NCBI GenBank assembly: GCA_002007465.1
Contig: LNAC01000348.1
Location: forward strand, 1,505,178 to 1,569,177
Source of the DNA: Ailurus styani
Lineage: Eukaryota; Chordata; Mammalia; Carnivora; Ailuridae
Direction of reading: 5' to 3'
Length of the DNA: 64,000 nucleotides
Both the position numbers and the translations under genes were made by a program. The notes beneath the pieces are model-generated. The model ran no database searches. It was not told the origin of the DNA and saw only the letters and a list, made by a program, of their open reading frames with translations. Positions 37,081-50,010 of this stretch are shown here, in pieces (the first letter of the stretch is position 1; the number at the start of each line of letters is the position of its first letter).

Positions 37081-39240
37081 TAATAAAATTAAGGAAGGCA
37101 CTTACATAAAAAAAAAAATCCATAGAAGATAATATCAGGTTAGAATGGGCACAGGGATGAAAACGTTTGTAGCCAGGGAACTGCAACAGGGACGAGCATT
37201 TGAGTTGGACATTAAATATCTTAAAGGAATTACAGATTCCAAGATGGCATCTGGAAAAGAATGGGTGAGGGAGATGGGGGTGAAGGCATGCCTGGCGGGA
37301 AAACCCTCAACATTTTAGCCATGTGAAAAATGGCATCTGAGCCCGTGTATTGGAGGCACCTGTGCTCATCATGGTTCAGGGTTTCTAGTGGTGTCCCACT
37401 TAGCTGGGCTCGAGGCCTCGCCCTGAACTCTGAATCCACCTCTTCACCAGGGAGCCCCATTGGCTGCTTCAAATGCAGCTGACCCCAATGCACAGGCATA
37501 AGATCTTAGTAAAAGTTTTTTTTTTTTTTTAAAGCATATAACAAATTACGGCAACCAACTCCCAGGAAAAACCCCATCACGACTTATAAATCTTGATGAA
37601 GGAGCATTTTCATCGTCTGGTCCCAGAGTGGCCCTTGCTGGTCACTGTCCTCTCCCAGAGGCACTCTGGATAACATCAGGGAAAGCTCTTACATCTTTAG
37701 GCCCAAAGCCACAGCAATAAAGGACACAGTAGGGACACCCACCCTCTGCTTAACCCGGGAGTGGGGGGGGGGCACATGCACCTGTGTGCTGGCTACGCCC
37801 AGCAGGGCTGCCTGTCCAAAGGCTGCCCACTCTGGCACTATTTTCATCCACCTTCAAGATGAAGAACCCTTTTCTTGCTGCTGCTTTTCTCTCTTCATTT
37901 CATCTTCCATCTGAACCAAAGCAAAGTCGGACCAAAGCAACGTTATAATAACCAGTTCGAGGTGCTGTGTTGTCCTCGGGGTCCTGCGAGGTGGATAGAA
38001 ATTCACCCGGGGCTGATTTAAATAATCTCCCATGTCAGACCCTCACAGGAGAGTATTATAAATATCTGAGCTGAGGAGGAATTTTGTCCTTTTATCATAA
38101 AGAACAGCTTCTTCAACATTGTGAGGGAAACTTTCCCCTGGAACTAAAATAATAGGATTCTACGCCAAACGAAGAACAGGGAGTGAAGCAAAGAGGGAAT
38201 TGGGGGATGGGGGTCCATCTACAGGATGGAAAAATGTGTGCATGGGGAAAGAAAAAGGGTTGAATATAATACTATGGATAATGTTGGGTTCCCTTCTTAA
38301 GGCTGAGGGAACAAAGAGTTTGGCAAGTCTGAGTTTATGAGTAGGGTGCCAAGATCTGGGACTCATAGGAAAAGGGTCTTTGTGGGGTGTTTTCCACCTC
38401 CTTAACCCTGTTCATGCATGGCCATTCTGGGGAAAATTTCCTCTGTAGTCTATCAAAGTCAAAGATGAGCTATTTAGAGTCTGTAGAGAAAAGTTGGGTA
38501 CAGTAACATTTTAGCTTCTTCATCTAAATGACTTTCACCCCCTCATCCCACAATTCCGGTCCCACAGGGTGTTTGCGCCACTACACAGTGTATGGGTCCT
38601 AATCCTTCCTATCCCCCTTATGCCATACGCATGTGGATGAAATATGGTTTTTCTCGGAGAACAAAATAAGGATGTGTGGACATGCAAAAATCCAGTTCAA
38701 CCGTGTGTAAACAAAGTCACTCCAAGTTCTCTTTGATTAAAAGAGTGGATAGAGGTTATGAATGCTCAAGTTCAGAGACCAGGATACAGCTCGATATAGC
38801 TCGGGGAAGGACTGCCTCTAGTAGGCGCTTAGAACCGGAGGGTGGCCGAGGGTAAGCCTGGGACACGGCCTAGAACATTACTGGGAAGGGGGCGGTGAAC
38901 TTCCAGCGAAGGATGCCAGGTGCACTCCGCGGACATCCGCAGGGATCCCTGGCCATTTTCATGCTCTCGGTTTTCCACTGTTTTTGCTTCCAACAGCTGG
39001 TGCCTGCATCTCTTTGTCTCAGGTGCTGACTTGAGGCCAGCGTCACTGACCTGTGTTTGGCTTGGCAGAGCCCGTTTCACCCACACTTCTGGGCAGCTCT
39101 GACCCGATGACTGTGGGTGCAGGAGTGTAACTAATCGGAGTTTGATGTGCGGCCTGTACAGTGTCCAGAGCTCTCCTGTGGGACTTACCTGCCTGGGGCT
39201 TTTGCTGGGTAACTCATGCTTATCTAGCTAATTCCACTTG
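37081..39240. other. Intergenic, SINE-free, no gene seen
   Basis: About 2.2 kb of unique-looking sequence with poly-T (37517-37530) and G-run (37763-37771) low-complexity tracts. No recognisable coding domain was found. Confidence 0.55.
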
Positions 39241-39244
39241 CATT

Positions 39245-39571
39245 CTTTTTTTTTAAAAAAGAAGATTTTACTTTTGGGACGCCTGGGTGGCTCAGTCGTT
39301 AAGCGTCTGCCTGTGGCTCAGGTCATGATCCCAGGATCCTGGGTTCCAGCCCCGCATGGGACTCCCCGCTCGTTGGGAAGCCTGCTTCTCCCTCTCCCAC
39401 TATCCCTGTTTGTGTCCCCCCTCTGGCTGTGTCTCTCTGTCAAATAAATAAAATCTTAAAAAAAAAAAAGATTTTATTTTTAAGTAATCTCTGCACCCAA
39501 CGTGGGTCTCAAACTTATAACAACGAGATCAAGAGTCACATGCTCTGTCGACTGAGCAAGTCAGGCATCCC
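39245..39571 (-). mobile_element. Older Can-SINE-related element, split by a younger SINE
   Basis: The - oriented tail starts near 39245. After the inner SINE it resumes at about 39468 with 'aagtaatctctgcacccaac', 'gagatcaagagtcacatgct' and 'gactgagcaagtcaggcatc', a diverged tRNA-derived SINE head. Confidence 0.75.
39276..39467 (+). mobile_element. Can-SINE nested in an older SINE
   Basis: The SINE is + oriented. Target copies are 'aagattttactttt' (39262-39275) and 'aagattttattttt' (39468-39481), derived from the host SINE's T-rich tail. Confidence 0.88.
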
Positions 39572-40570
39572 CCTCCCCCACCTGCCTTTTTGTCCCATTT
39601 CCCCACTCACCTATCAGTTTTTCCTGGAAGCACATTCTACATATTACCATCATGTACATTTTTGTCTCTGAGTGGGCCTGCTTCCGGGGAGCCCAGCCTC
39701 ATATGGCAGGCATCACAGAGCATTCGAGCCCAGTGAGGATGGGTGAGCCCCGTTATTACAGCGCAGTGATATTAGCCATTCACATGATTGCATTTCCTCT
39801 CCCGCCCCCATGCTTCGGTCCCATGATCACCGAGCCATCTTCCAATCATAACTCGCCTTCCTGCATATCTTTTCTATAAGGACAGAAGGTGTTTATTAGC
39901 AAGAAAGAACATTTCAGGTTCATTTGACAATCTTATTTCTCACTGTGTATTTGGAGCTTGGGATTATAGATCAGTGTCCCTGATTAGTGTCACTAATGTA
40001 AGTCTGTCCCTGAGAGGGAGACTGCTCCTGGGAAATGGACAAATCGTATTTCAATTCCTGCAAGGCTGGGACATTTGGAACCAAGGACATCAGGGGTCAC
40101 CTCGAGAGGCCTCGTTTTGGAAGCCACTCAGCCTATCTTGGCACCTTCTCTATCAGGCTCCATTTTAACCTCCAGAAGCTTCAACCTTTGATCTTCAAGG
40201 GGGGTCAGAGTGAGGACATAGATTTTAAATGTTTCCCTCCCCTCCTGCAGAGGACCCCCTTCCCCTGATCCCTCTGAGAGGCAGACAGATTCTTCAGTTA
40301 GAATCTTCAGAGATGGATCCAGATTTGGACTTCAATCCCATGACTTGTGCAATTCATAAAATCCCTAGCTTACATTCTGTGAGGTTTATCATTTGGATAT
40401 TAAGGGGAGAAATAAAATGATATTCCCATGGAAGCATCAAAGATATGGAGTGAAAATATGAACACATAATCTTGAGGACTTTGATCTTTGATCTCTGCCA
40501 CAACAGGTAGAATCACAGTCTGCTCTTTTGCTTCTATGAGTTCAGATTTATATACAGGAGGGGTTTTTTT
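39572..40570. other. Intergenic, no gene seen
   Basis: This is unique-looking sequence with short overlapping ORFs and no recognisable domain. Confidence 0.5.
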
Positions 40571-40576
40571 TGGTGG

Positions 40577-40743
40577 GGGGACCTGGGTGGCTCAGTCAGT
40601 TATACTCTGACTCTTGATTTTGGCTCAGGTCATGGTCTCAGGGTTGTGAGATCGAACCTGGTGTCAAGCTCCATGCTGGGCACAGAGCCTGCTTAGGATT
40701 CTCGCTCTCCCTCTCTCTGCCCCCCAAAACCCCACTCACACAG

Positions 40744-40788
<45 letters not shown>

Positions 40789-40790
40789 AA
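40577..40790 (+). mobile_element. Can-SINE, older type with (CT)n
   Basis: The SINE is + oriented. The head is 'gacctgggtggctcagtcag'. A CT microsatellite at 40748-40785 precedes a short A run. Confidence 0.88.
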
Positions 40791-42130
40791 AGGAGTTTTT
40801 TGTTTTTTTTTCCAAAAAGAATAAAGTTTGACTTTTGATTAACGAGCTTACTCTAATGTCTTGAGTGATTGATTACAATGATTAATAAGTGTTTGTAGGT
40901 AGAATCACATGCTCTGAGTATAAATAATCACATTAATATATCTTCCCAAATCGACTTTGCTCCACAAGGATCTTTCTTGAGTGGTGGGTAATACAACTGT
41001 CATTTTGTTTCTCTGTTTCTGGAAAGAAGTTCCAAAGTCAGGTGCAGCATTTAATTCCCTCACTCTCCTCCCATACACCTGTTACAAACCTGAAGCTCGT
41101 TGTGACCGCCACCAAATGTGGGTCTAAGGAGAAGCTACTCCCAGCTTGCCTAATGAGAGAAGGCTGAGCCTTTTGGATTCGGTCCCCTATTTACTTCCCT
41201 GACCTCTGGGCTGCCTGGTCGCAGAGCTAGCTCCTTTGCGGGCCGCGCTCCTCCTTGCAGTTCTGGGCTGCAGCCACTGAGGGGCGCTGCTGCACTGAGT
41301 TCCGCCGCGCGGGGACCCAAAACTGAAAGTTGCCAAAATCACTGAGGATGAGATCACTTCCTCTGTGTGTCTTTCCATTTCGGAAAATGTTTTTCAATTA
41401 AAACTCCAGACACAGACAATCATCATTCATGGCCTGCCTCCTTCAGAGCTCGGTTGGAGCCCAGGGCAGGCAGGAGCAAGGCTCTTTATTTGGAGGAGCG
41501 GCCTGTGCTGTGGAAAGAGAAGCCAGGAATAGACCCCGAGAAATAAGAGAGTGGGGACTTAGCAGATGCTCAGAGCCGTTTTTCTCTATCAATCTCTCTG
41601 TCCACTTCCCACTCTCTTCCATGCCACCAAAGGCCATTAGCACTCTATTTTTGTCTGCGAGGAGGCTCTGGGCCTGGCCCACCCCGTTTCTCTCCCTGGC
41701 ACATTCTCTCCTGAGGGCAGCACTCCTGGGCTCAGGGTTTGACATCATGAGTTATTTTTATCCCAGTAGATTGCAATATCATAACAACATAGATCTTGTG
41801 CCAAAGAACGGCCCCAAAACTGACACAGAGGGGAAGTTGTCTCAAAGGTAAACTCCCTGATGTCAAGATGCCCGTAAGGTACACTATTTAAAGTCATTGC
41901 AAAATGAGTAACAAAAATAGACCCATCCGAGCCTGGGCTGAAAAAACAACGTGCTGTGTTCTCCAGCTTCGTCATCACCTGGAGAAATCCCTATGAAAAG
42001 GCCGTTCTACATCTAGATGAGGTTGATGGCCGCCTGGCCATGATTAGAAATGGGGCCCAGAAAAGATACCCCTGTCACCCCAGCTCTATCCAAAGGTATT
42101 TTCTTTGCTCTCATTAAAATTCTACTCTAC
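40791..42130. other. Intergenic, partly GC-rich unique DNA
   Basis: Positions 41190-41330 are CpG-rich with a partial CTCF-like word (CCACTGAGGGGCGCTG at 41274-41289). The 140-codon ORF at 41429-41851 has no recognisable domain. I do not call a gene. Confidence 0.5.
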
Positions 42131-42149
42131 TTAAAATTCTTTTGTTATG

Positions 42150-42338
42150 GGGCGCCTGGGTGGCTCTGTGGGTTAAGCCTCTGCCTTTGGCTCAGGTCAT
42201 GATCTCAGGGTCCTGGGATCGAGCCCCACATGGGGCTCCCTGCTCAGCGGGGAGCCTGCTTCCCCCTCTCACTCTCTGCCTGCCTCTCTGCCTACTTGTG
42301 ATCTCTCTCTCTCTATCGAATAAATAAAATCTTAAAAA
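42150..42338 (+). mobile_element. Can-SINE, complete with TSD
   Basis: The SINE is + oriented. The perfect 17-base duplication 'aaaattcttttgttatg' occurs at 42133-42149 and 42339-42355. Confidence 0.95.
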
Positions 42339-42355
42339 AAAATTCTTTTGTTATG

Positions 42356-44005
42356 AATCCCTTTGGGTTGAATTGTGATCAGGGGGCAGGAGCTCTGTAA
42401 TGCCTGAGGGGCAGCCACACCTAAGTGTGATCTCTGACTGGGGGGCCCTGGGGTGTGATGCAGGGAAAGGAGACAGAGCTCAAGACCATGCAACACTCAG
42501 GATCCGGCCACAAGCCATATGCAGACGGTTTGGTGTCACAGGGGAATTATCCAGGGCCCCGAGGGGCGCCGAAGACAAACTGCAGGCAGCAGAGTTTAGC
42601 CATAAGTTGGACCATTCGAAGTGGGCATTTTCATCGGCCAGAATCAGTCGAAGATTAGCCCTGGAGCCGCGCTTTCTTGAGTGCAGCGGGGCCTGCCGGC
42701 ACTGGGGAGCAGCCCTGCTCCAATGCAGACTGCGGGCCCCTGGCTCCTGTGCCTGCTTCTCTAGCCCCTCCCCAGCCTCCTCGCCGCTAGGCCCTGCTCC
42801 TAAACTCAGGCGGTTTGGTGTCGAATATCCTTAACTGCTCTTCTTTTTTAACACACTCCACCAGTAACGTCTCCATGGAAGACACCCCATTAAGAAGTGC
42901 GGCCACGGCGCTGGTTGTTCTAAGGTAAATGCGGGGATCGTCTAGGCATATTTCTTGGCTCAATCTCTCTTAGTCCGCCTTTCTTGTTTCCAGTGATGAC
43001 CCTGTGGTGTGGAGAGAGGCCATTGAAGAACAGCTGGTCTATATGATCAGGAATGCCGGAGAATCTACGGGAGCACAATTGTTATCAGGAACATTTATTA
43101 GCCCCCCTACTCCCTATCAAAAACAAAAAACACCTGCTTCAGAAAGTCTAATTGAATTAGGCTTAATTTGAGAGTATCTGAAAGATGGAATCATGACATT
43201 TACGGTCATTTGCATGGAGATTGGCTAAAATAGATGGTTGTGGGTAAGGAACACTCCCAAAAAGAGCCAGCTCCTGTGTAAGACACTATCCCTGAGTCAA
43301 ATGCGAGCTTCATGGATGCATCCAAGACACCATGACAGGGGGCGCTGTTGTTGGGAGACTCTGATTTGTACTTTCGGCAACTCACTGAGAAGTGGAACCT
43401 TAATACGTGGGCTGAACTGGGAGCTGTAACTTTCTGAAGGGATAGGAAATAAAGAAGGGTCTGTCTTCTATTTCTCAACCATATCTCCTATTAGCAATAA
43501 AGCAGGGCGCAGTTACCCTGCCGCGGAGGTCCCTATGGAAGGAAGGGCAGCTGGTGAGAGAGTCCACAGGCGCAGAAGCTCACACAGGACCGACCCGACA
43601 GATCAAAGAGGCTTTCACTCTTCCATGCTCAAGTTTTAGGGAATTTCCATAAAATCATACAGCAGAACTTGAGAATTTCTTAAAAAAATAGTGTGGAATA
43701 GACACCAACTACCCAAATCCAATTTTATTTGTAATTTTTTTTCATGCTTGTTCCACTCTGCTTTCCATTTACTGGTGAGTATTTGCAACCATAATTATCC
43801 TGCTGAACATATCTGTAAACACTCCTGGGATTCAGCCCAGAGTTGTTTAGCTCCGGAAATCCTTCCTTTAAACTATGACAAGGTGGTCGTACCTCTAGGT
43901 TTTTTCACCATTATTAAAGCGTATTGAGCATGTGATGTATACAGTTCTGCCTCTCATTACCCTACCTCAAGGTAAACAGATCTGTGAGGCATGAATATAA
44001 GATAG
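42356..44005. other. Intergenic, no gene seen
   Basis: This is unique-looking sequence. The 144-codon ORF at 42400-42834 overlaps others and has no recognisable domain. A CTCF-core-like word (CAGGGGGCGCTG, 43336-43347) is present. Confidence 0.5.
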
Positions 44006-44020
44006 CAAAGATGCTATTTA

Positions 44021-44221
44021 TTTATTTATTTTTAAAGATTTTATTTATTTATTTGACAGAGAGAGAGATCACAAGTAAGCAGAGAGGCAGGCAGAGAGAG
44101 AGGAGGAAGCAGGCTCCCTACCGAGCAGAGAGCCCGATGTGGAGCTCGATCCCAGGACCCTGAGATCATGACCTGAGCCGAAGGCAAAGGCTTTAACCCA
44201 CTGAGCCACCCAGGCGCCCCA
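44021..44221 (-). mobile_element. Can-SINE, complete with TSD
   Basis: The SINE is - oriented. The perfect 15-base duplication 'caaagatgctattta' occurs at 44006-44020 and 44222-44236. Confidence 0.95.
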
Positions 44222-44236
44222 CAAAGATGCTATTTA

Positions 44237-45960
44237 TAAACCCTTTCTCAGGGTGATACCAACAGAGGTATCAAGCATATTTTAAAATAACTTCATCTTG
44301 GGAATAAATGTATAGTCTCCCACAGAGACTATTTTGGAGAAAAAAATATATGTGTTTGGTTAAGCTCCGTGGTCTGTGCATTCATATATATCAATTTCAT
44401 TTTTCTAAATTCACCCACTTCTGGACCTTGATAGGTATAGATCCCTTCTGGAAAACGAACATCTTCCATTGGGAAGACCTTAAAAGTTAGCATTCAACTT
44501 CTTGTTGCAGAAGTTTCTCAAGTAACTCGTTTAGCACATGTGATTTTTTTTAGCCCAGGGTTTTAGAGATATTACATTTATGAGGGTGGTAAATGCTAGT
44601 ATAACATTCAGAGTGTAGTTGCTGGGTTTGGAGCCAGGCGTGCTGGATTGGAGGAGAGCCACTCACCAGCACTGGCAGACCCAACCTGCATTCAGGATGA
44701 CTTGGCTCCAGAGCCGAATTTCCACCATTTCTGGTCTCCAAAAATGGCAATTTCGTATGATTCAACTCAATTTTAAGCTCTAATGCCTTATGCATGTGCC
44801 TGGAATTAGAGCCACAAACCAGTATTTAATTTTCATAGGCAGGTTACGATAGTTAGCGTAGGACCATAGAGCAAAAGATACATGACCCTTCATAAGGTCG
44901 GGAGTACAGCACATGCTTTTGCATTCTTAGTAAAGGTCAGAAAGTACAAATACCAAAACTCAGATCCAAAGATCTGAGATGCTCCCTAGAGGTCCAAGCA
45001 TTGTGGGTCCATGATACTTTCTCTACCATAAGACCCTAAAAGAAATCTTGTCTCTGACTCCTCCCCCAACACAATGTAAAAGCCAAGGGTAACGTCTATT
45101 TGACAATGAGCTTCTATTAGGTACGAAGTCATTAGGATGACCCTGATATAATTACAGAGAGTTATGCACAGCTCAGTAAATGCCTTTCAAAGCCACTTGT
45201 TCTGTGAAAATTCTATTTAGCCTGCAGCAGTAGGCACCAGTTACACCAATGTTTATCTGTTGTTTGTTTAACTCTTCTGTACCCCACACATTTTCCTTTG
45301 TTGAGTCATCTCCCAAAGCTAAGAAGAAACCAACTTCTGCCCACAGAAAATATAGTCAGATCTCTCATTAAGCAGTTTAATTACAGAAGCATCTTAAGGG
45401 CAAACCCAAAGGGAAAGCCAGTTGCAGTTGGGCCCAGGTTGGGTGACTGGTTTTCATTTTATTTTATGCTCCAAGGAAGCAAGGGAATCTAAAAAAAATA
45501 TGGGATTTTTTGGGTCGTATACTGCACTGCCCTACTTTACTGTTAATAAGATGGTCCTTTTCCCCCCAACTTAAAAAGATGATTGCTTACTTTAATTGTT
45601 GATTCCTATGCATGTGAATTTGATAGTTTGACAGAAGGAATCTCGAATCTTAAAACTTATTCTCATGACCTCCAAACTTTTAAACTGAGCCGGCAATATC
45701 CTTTACTATATCAAGGCACAATACGTACTTGAGGTGAAATAATCAGCAATGAGAGCAGAAGAAATCCATATTTCAAGTAGCTTCTTGATAAGTGCACTTT
45801 TGGGGGCCTCTTTTTTATTAGATTGTCTGAAGACTGCTTTTACTGGAGATGTGGTTGGCAGAGAAATTGTACGAGAACCAAGGCAAAGGGCGACTCTGCC
45901 ATTTTCTTATTCTTCACTTTTGCTGAAATTGCTAGCATGATCATTGATATATAACTTCTT
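44237..45960. other. Intergenic, no gene seen
   Basis: This is about 1.7 kb of unique-looking AT-rich sequence with no supported feature. Confidence 0.55.
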
Positions 45961-45975
45961 AGCACAAATCTTTTT

Positions 45976-46142
45976 TTTTTTTTTNGAGATCACAAGGAGG
46001 CAGAGAGGCAGGCAGAGAGAGAGAGGGGGAAGCAGGCTCCCCGCCGAGCAGGGAGCCCGATGCGGGCCTCGATCCCAGGACCCTGAGATCATGACCTGAG
46101 CCGAAAGCAGAGGCTTTAACCCACTGAGCCACCCAGGCGCCC
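45976..46142 (-). mobile_element. Can-SINE with single N and missing tail-proximal segment
   Basis: The SINE is - oriented. The target duplication 'agcacaaatcttttt' (45961-45975 and 46143-46157) is perfect. The usual 'aaagattttatttatttatt' block next to the poly-T is absent and an N stands at 45985 in its place, so bases are probably missing from the assembly. Confidence 0.9.
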
Positions 46143-46157
46143 AGCACAAATCTTTTT

Positions 46158-47090
46158 ATGTCAGTTGTTCATTTGATAAGGATACAGCTGTTGTAAATTG
46201 AAATGTAAACCACAGAGTTATTTCTTCCAGTGTGAAAATCAGTTGCTGCACATCACAATGCACTGAAAGCAAGCCATCAGGGAGGGCCTGCCATCAGCTC
46301 TTTCCCTGTGGGGCTACCAATCCCTTTGATAAGGGGATTAAGCTCCCTGTGTGGCATCCAAACCATCTAATACCAATGAAGTCCTCAATATCAACTAGTA
46401 TGTTATTTTTCTTTTATTTTTTATTTTTAAAAAATATTTAAAATTTTAAAATAAAATTATTATTATTAATTATTATTACTATTATTTTAGAAACTCTTGT
46501 GTTGGAGGGCTGACTTTCATTGGATCGTGGTAAGGCAGGTGCTTGCTGTGCTATGAATGGAACCACATCTAGAAGCAGGTTCTTCTAGGAATAGTTTAGC
46601 ACCAGGTTCCCCACACATGGTCCTTGCCCTTGGTGAGGGGGAGTGGGCAGTCCCCCTTCTGGTCAGCCTCATTTCCCAGGAGGAGGGGCTCTCCACTCTG
46701 GACCCTGGTCCTGGGGCACAGTGGCCGTTGGGGGTGGGGCTTAGCTATCCCAAGCCAGCCGAAAGCTCCGTATCACTGCCTTATTGTCCTGCCTGGGCGG
46801 ACTCTGATTTGGAGGACTTCTCTTATAATTCTACAGATGGTAGATTAACTAGAATTTTAAATAGTGTTAAAGGAATTTCTTATGTTTAGATAAAAAAGGC
46901 AAATGGAAATAGAATACCAACAAAGGCCCTCCTAAAGCCCAAGAAATCATCTTTTATTTGCTTGTCCACCTTGTCTCTTAAACTGGTCCATGAGACATCA
47001 GCATCAAAATTATTAGAAATAATTATTTAAAATGTAGATTTCTAAGATCTGCTTTGGATGAAATTTTCCAAGTGTTTGAAAGAAAGTACA
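46158..47090. other. Intergenic, no gene seen
   Basis: This holds an AT-rich tract at 46400-46490 (taa/att runs) and otherwise unique-looking sequence. Confidence 0.5.
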
Positions 47091-47094
47091 GTCC

Positions 47095-47345
47095 AGTACC
47101 TGTATTAAATAATAATACACATTGAGTAGGTGTTGTTTGACAGATACTTTCTCAAAACTATATATATATATATAATATGTATATATATATATTATATATA
47201 TATATTCATACACCCCCCCCACACACACACATAGAGGTTAAATAACTTGGCCAAGGCTATGTGCTAGCTAATAACTGGTACAATTAGGATTCAAAGCCAG
47301 AACTGGAATTCAACATGCTCCTAGACACTATGATATACCAGTTCT
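47095..47345 (-). mobile_element. MIR SINE, split by a (TA)n tract
   Basis: Reverse MIR order: 'acattgagtaggtgttgttt', then a TA/TG microsatellite (47158-47204) and a C/CA run. It then continues with 'gaggttaaataacttggcca', 'aggattcaaagccagaactg' and 'gacactatgatataccag'. Confidence 0.7.
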
Positions 47346-48055
47346 CTGGATGAGTCTTACATAGACATTAGGTATAGAATCATTGATTTACATGATTTTC
47401 TAAACATCTTGAAATTGAATCTATATGAAGATCATCCTTGGCTTGTTGTTTTTGGGTCTGATTATTAACAAGGAATTAATTTTTATTAATAATTAAAATC
47501 TAAATATAGATTAGTAAACTATATGTCCCAGGAAAATAGAAAACCCAATGTGTCAAAATACACACAGTATCTGGTAATTTCTTCAATTAATTTACATGTG
47601 ATGTCAATAGGTGTAATTAAAATTGCAGTTTTGTTGTTTCCCCTCATAGGGTCTTTTAACAAAAAAGAGGCCACACATATTCCTATGTGTCACTTCCTAG
47701 CAAGAGCAATCAAGAACACATGTTTCTAGAGCAACATCCCTGGATCACAGCATCAATCAATCAATCAATCAATAAAGCAGCTCCATTTGAGGTGTTCTGG
47801 GCAGGTCTGGGGTCTGGGGTCTATTTTTAGTCCTCCCCGCTCTACCTGTGGGGTGGGAGTCTACAGGACAATAGGAACCCCTAGGGCTGCACACAAAGTG
47901 CCCGTTAAACCATGGGCAGCAAAGAAGGCACAGAGCCATTGTCCTCAGGTTCCCAGTGCAGCCAGGCTCTGTGGTTGGGTCTCACGTGAAGGCAACTGGA
48001 GGTAAGTGTATGAGTGATATTTAGTTACTGACGTCGCTGCTTTGAGGGACAAAGT
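47346..48055. other. Intergenic, no gene seen
   Basis: This is unique-looking sequence with a (TCAA)n tract at 47752-47773. Confidence 0.5.
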
Positions 48056-48059
48056 CTAG

Positions 48060-48230
48060 GTCAGTAGCCCAAAGGTGCCATAGCATCACTAAGGGAGTGT
48101 GTTAAAAATACAAACTTTTTGGACCCCTTTTCAGAGATTCTGGTCAATGGGCTCCAAGGATTCAGCATTTCATGGATTCCAGGTGATTCCAGCACAGGGG
48201 GTCTGAGCACCACCCTTTGAGAAACAAAGT
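48060..48230. mobile_element. MER5A-type hAT DNA transposon relic
   Basis: The blocks 'gtgttaaaaatacaaacttt', 'cagagattctggtcaatggg', 'caggtgattccagcac' and 'ctttgagaaaca' follow the MER5A consensus order. Confidence 0.75.
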
Positions 48231-48352
48231 TAGAGAAAAGAGTTGTTTACCTCAGGGTGGATGTAACTAGAGCAAAAGATAACAGCTTTAATGATGAGAA
48301 ATATCAACCACATAGAGCAGCACAGAGATGAGCCACAAAAACTAGGGGGAGA

Positions 48353-48560
48353 GGGCGCCTGGGTGGTTCAGTGGGTTAAAGCCTCTGCTTTCAGCTCAGG
48401 TCATGGTCTCAGGGTCCTGGGATCGAGGCCCGCGTCAGGCTCCCTGCTCAGCGAGGAGCCTGCTTCCCCCTCTCTCTCTCTGCCTGCCTCTCTGCCTCCT
48501 TGTGATCTCTCTCCTTCTGTGAAATAAATAAATAAAATCTTTAAAAAATAAAATAAAATA
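48353..48560 (+). mobile_element. Can-SINE with (AAAAT)n tail and TSD
   Basis: The SINE is + oriented. Target copies are 'aaaaactagggggaga' (48337-48352, first a approximate) and 'aaaactaggggaga' (48561-48574), which differ in the G-run length. Confidence 0.9.
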
Positions 48561-48576
48561 AAAACTAGGGGAGAGA

Positions 48577-49205
48577 GGAACCAAGGCTGAGGAGAATGAT
48601 GAGTGTGGAAGGCAGGCAGAGGGATGAGGCTCATTTACAAAGATCCTTCTTCCTCTGCTGCCTCTTTCCTCAGCTGAGAATCACCCAAGAGAATAGGACA
48701 AAAAAGCCATTAGCTATCACCCTGGTCTGGATGACTTTGATGGCCAAAGAAGGTGACCAGGTTGTTTCAATGTACTTGAGGCTCTAACTGTAAGGCCATG
48801 TTTTGATGGCCATGCGGGGGCACTCGGGGCTGCTCTTGGGAATCAGAATGAACAACAGGGGATGGGGGGTGGCGCTGGTTTGTAGCCCTGAGAGGGGGGT
48901 GCCCTCTGGTTCCTGCAGGAGGATGTGATTGGGTTGCTTGAATAATATGATGGCCTGGCAGGGCTTTGCAGGGACGGTGTCTGGGCTCCCTTGATAAGGA
49001 GGGTTGTTTGGCTGATGAGCCTTATCCACAGGAGCAGAGCATGGTGAAGAACCTGCAATTCGGCCTTTTGAGACTCTCTCAGTCTGATGTCAAGGCAGTA
49101 TGTAATATATGTGATTCTGCGGTTTATAATAAGAAATATGTATTTGGTCTTCATCTTGTTCCTCGCATAGAGCTCTTAAAGCCCTTAGAATTTCCTAAGT
49201 GTTGA
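48577..49205. other. Intergenic, no gene seen
   Basis: This is unique-looking sequence with no supported feature. Confidence 0.5.
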
Positions 49206-49209
49206 GAGC

Positions 49210-50010
49210 AAGGAAAAGGTGTCTTTTGTTATGTTGATAAGGTGACTCTTGTAAAGTCCCTAAATCTCTGCGGGGACCAGACCCAAGGCTGGTTGCCAGG
49301 GGAACCAACCAGGTAATTAGAGGGTTGGAACTTTTCGTCCCACCTCCCTGACCGCTGGGGAGGAGAGGGACTGAAGATTGAGTTTAATTGCCAATGGTCA
49401 ATGATCTAATCAATTGTGCCTATGTAATGGTGCCGCCCAAAAAATGCTACAGGACTGGGTTTAAAGAGCTCCCAGGTTGGCGAACACAAACAGATGCAGG
49501 GAGATGGGTGCCCTCAAGAAGACCGTGTCCTTTCCCCTTACCTTGCCCTATGCATTTCTTCCATCTGGCAGTCCCTGAATTATATCCTTTTATAAGAAAC
49601 TGGTGATCTAGTAAGTAAAATGTTTCCCCTGGGTTCTGTGAGCTGCTCTTGCAAATTAAGCAAAGCCAAGAAGGGTGGGGGTGTTGTGGTCTATAGTCTC
49701 TGGTCTACAGTCACTGGGTCACAAACACAGGTGACAATTTGACCTTTGATTGGCATCTGAAGGGGAAGGGCGGTCTTGGGAGCCTGAGCCCTTGATTTGT
49801 GGAATTCGCTGCTGTCTCCAAGAAGATGTTGTCAGAATTGAGCTGGACTCAACAGCAGCTGGTGTTGGGACGATTTCTTTGGTGGTAGTTGGGGGGCACA
49901 CTCATGGGAATTGGTGTCAGAAACATAGTATGAATCTTAGGCTTCACTGTAGGCTGGTTGTCTCTTTGTGTTCTAAGCACAAGATGTGGTGGAGACATGG
50001 AAAGGGTGCC
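49210..50010 (+). mobile_element. Old endogenous-retrovirus-type LTR, probably ERVL class (solo)
   Basis: This resembles a common mammalian LTR: 'ggctggttgccaggggaacc', 'caattgtgcctatgtaatgg', 'cttaccttgccctatgcatt', 'tatatccttttataagaaac', 'tggtgatctagtaagtaaaa' and 'tgtcagaattgagctggact', in order. No gag/pol/env frames are attached. The exact family and borders are uncertain. Confidence 0.6.
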
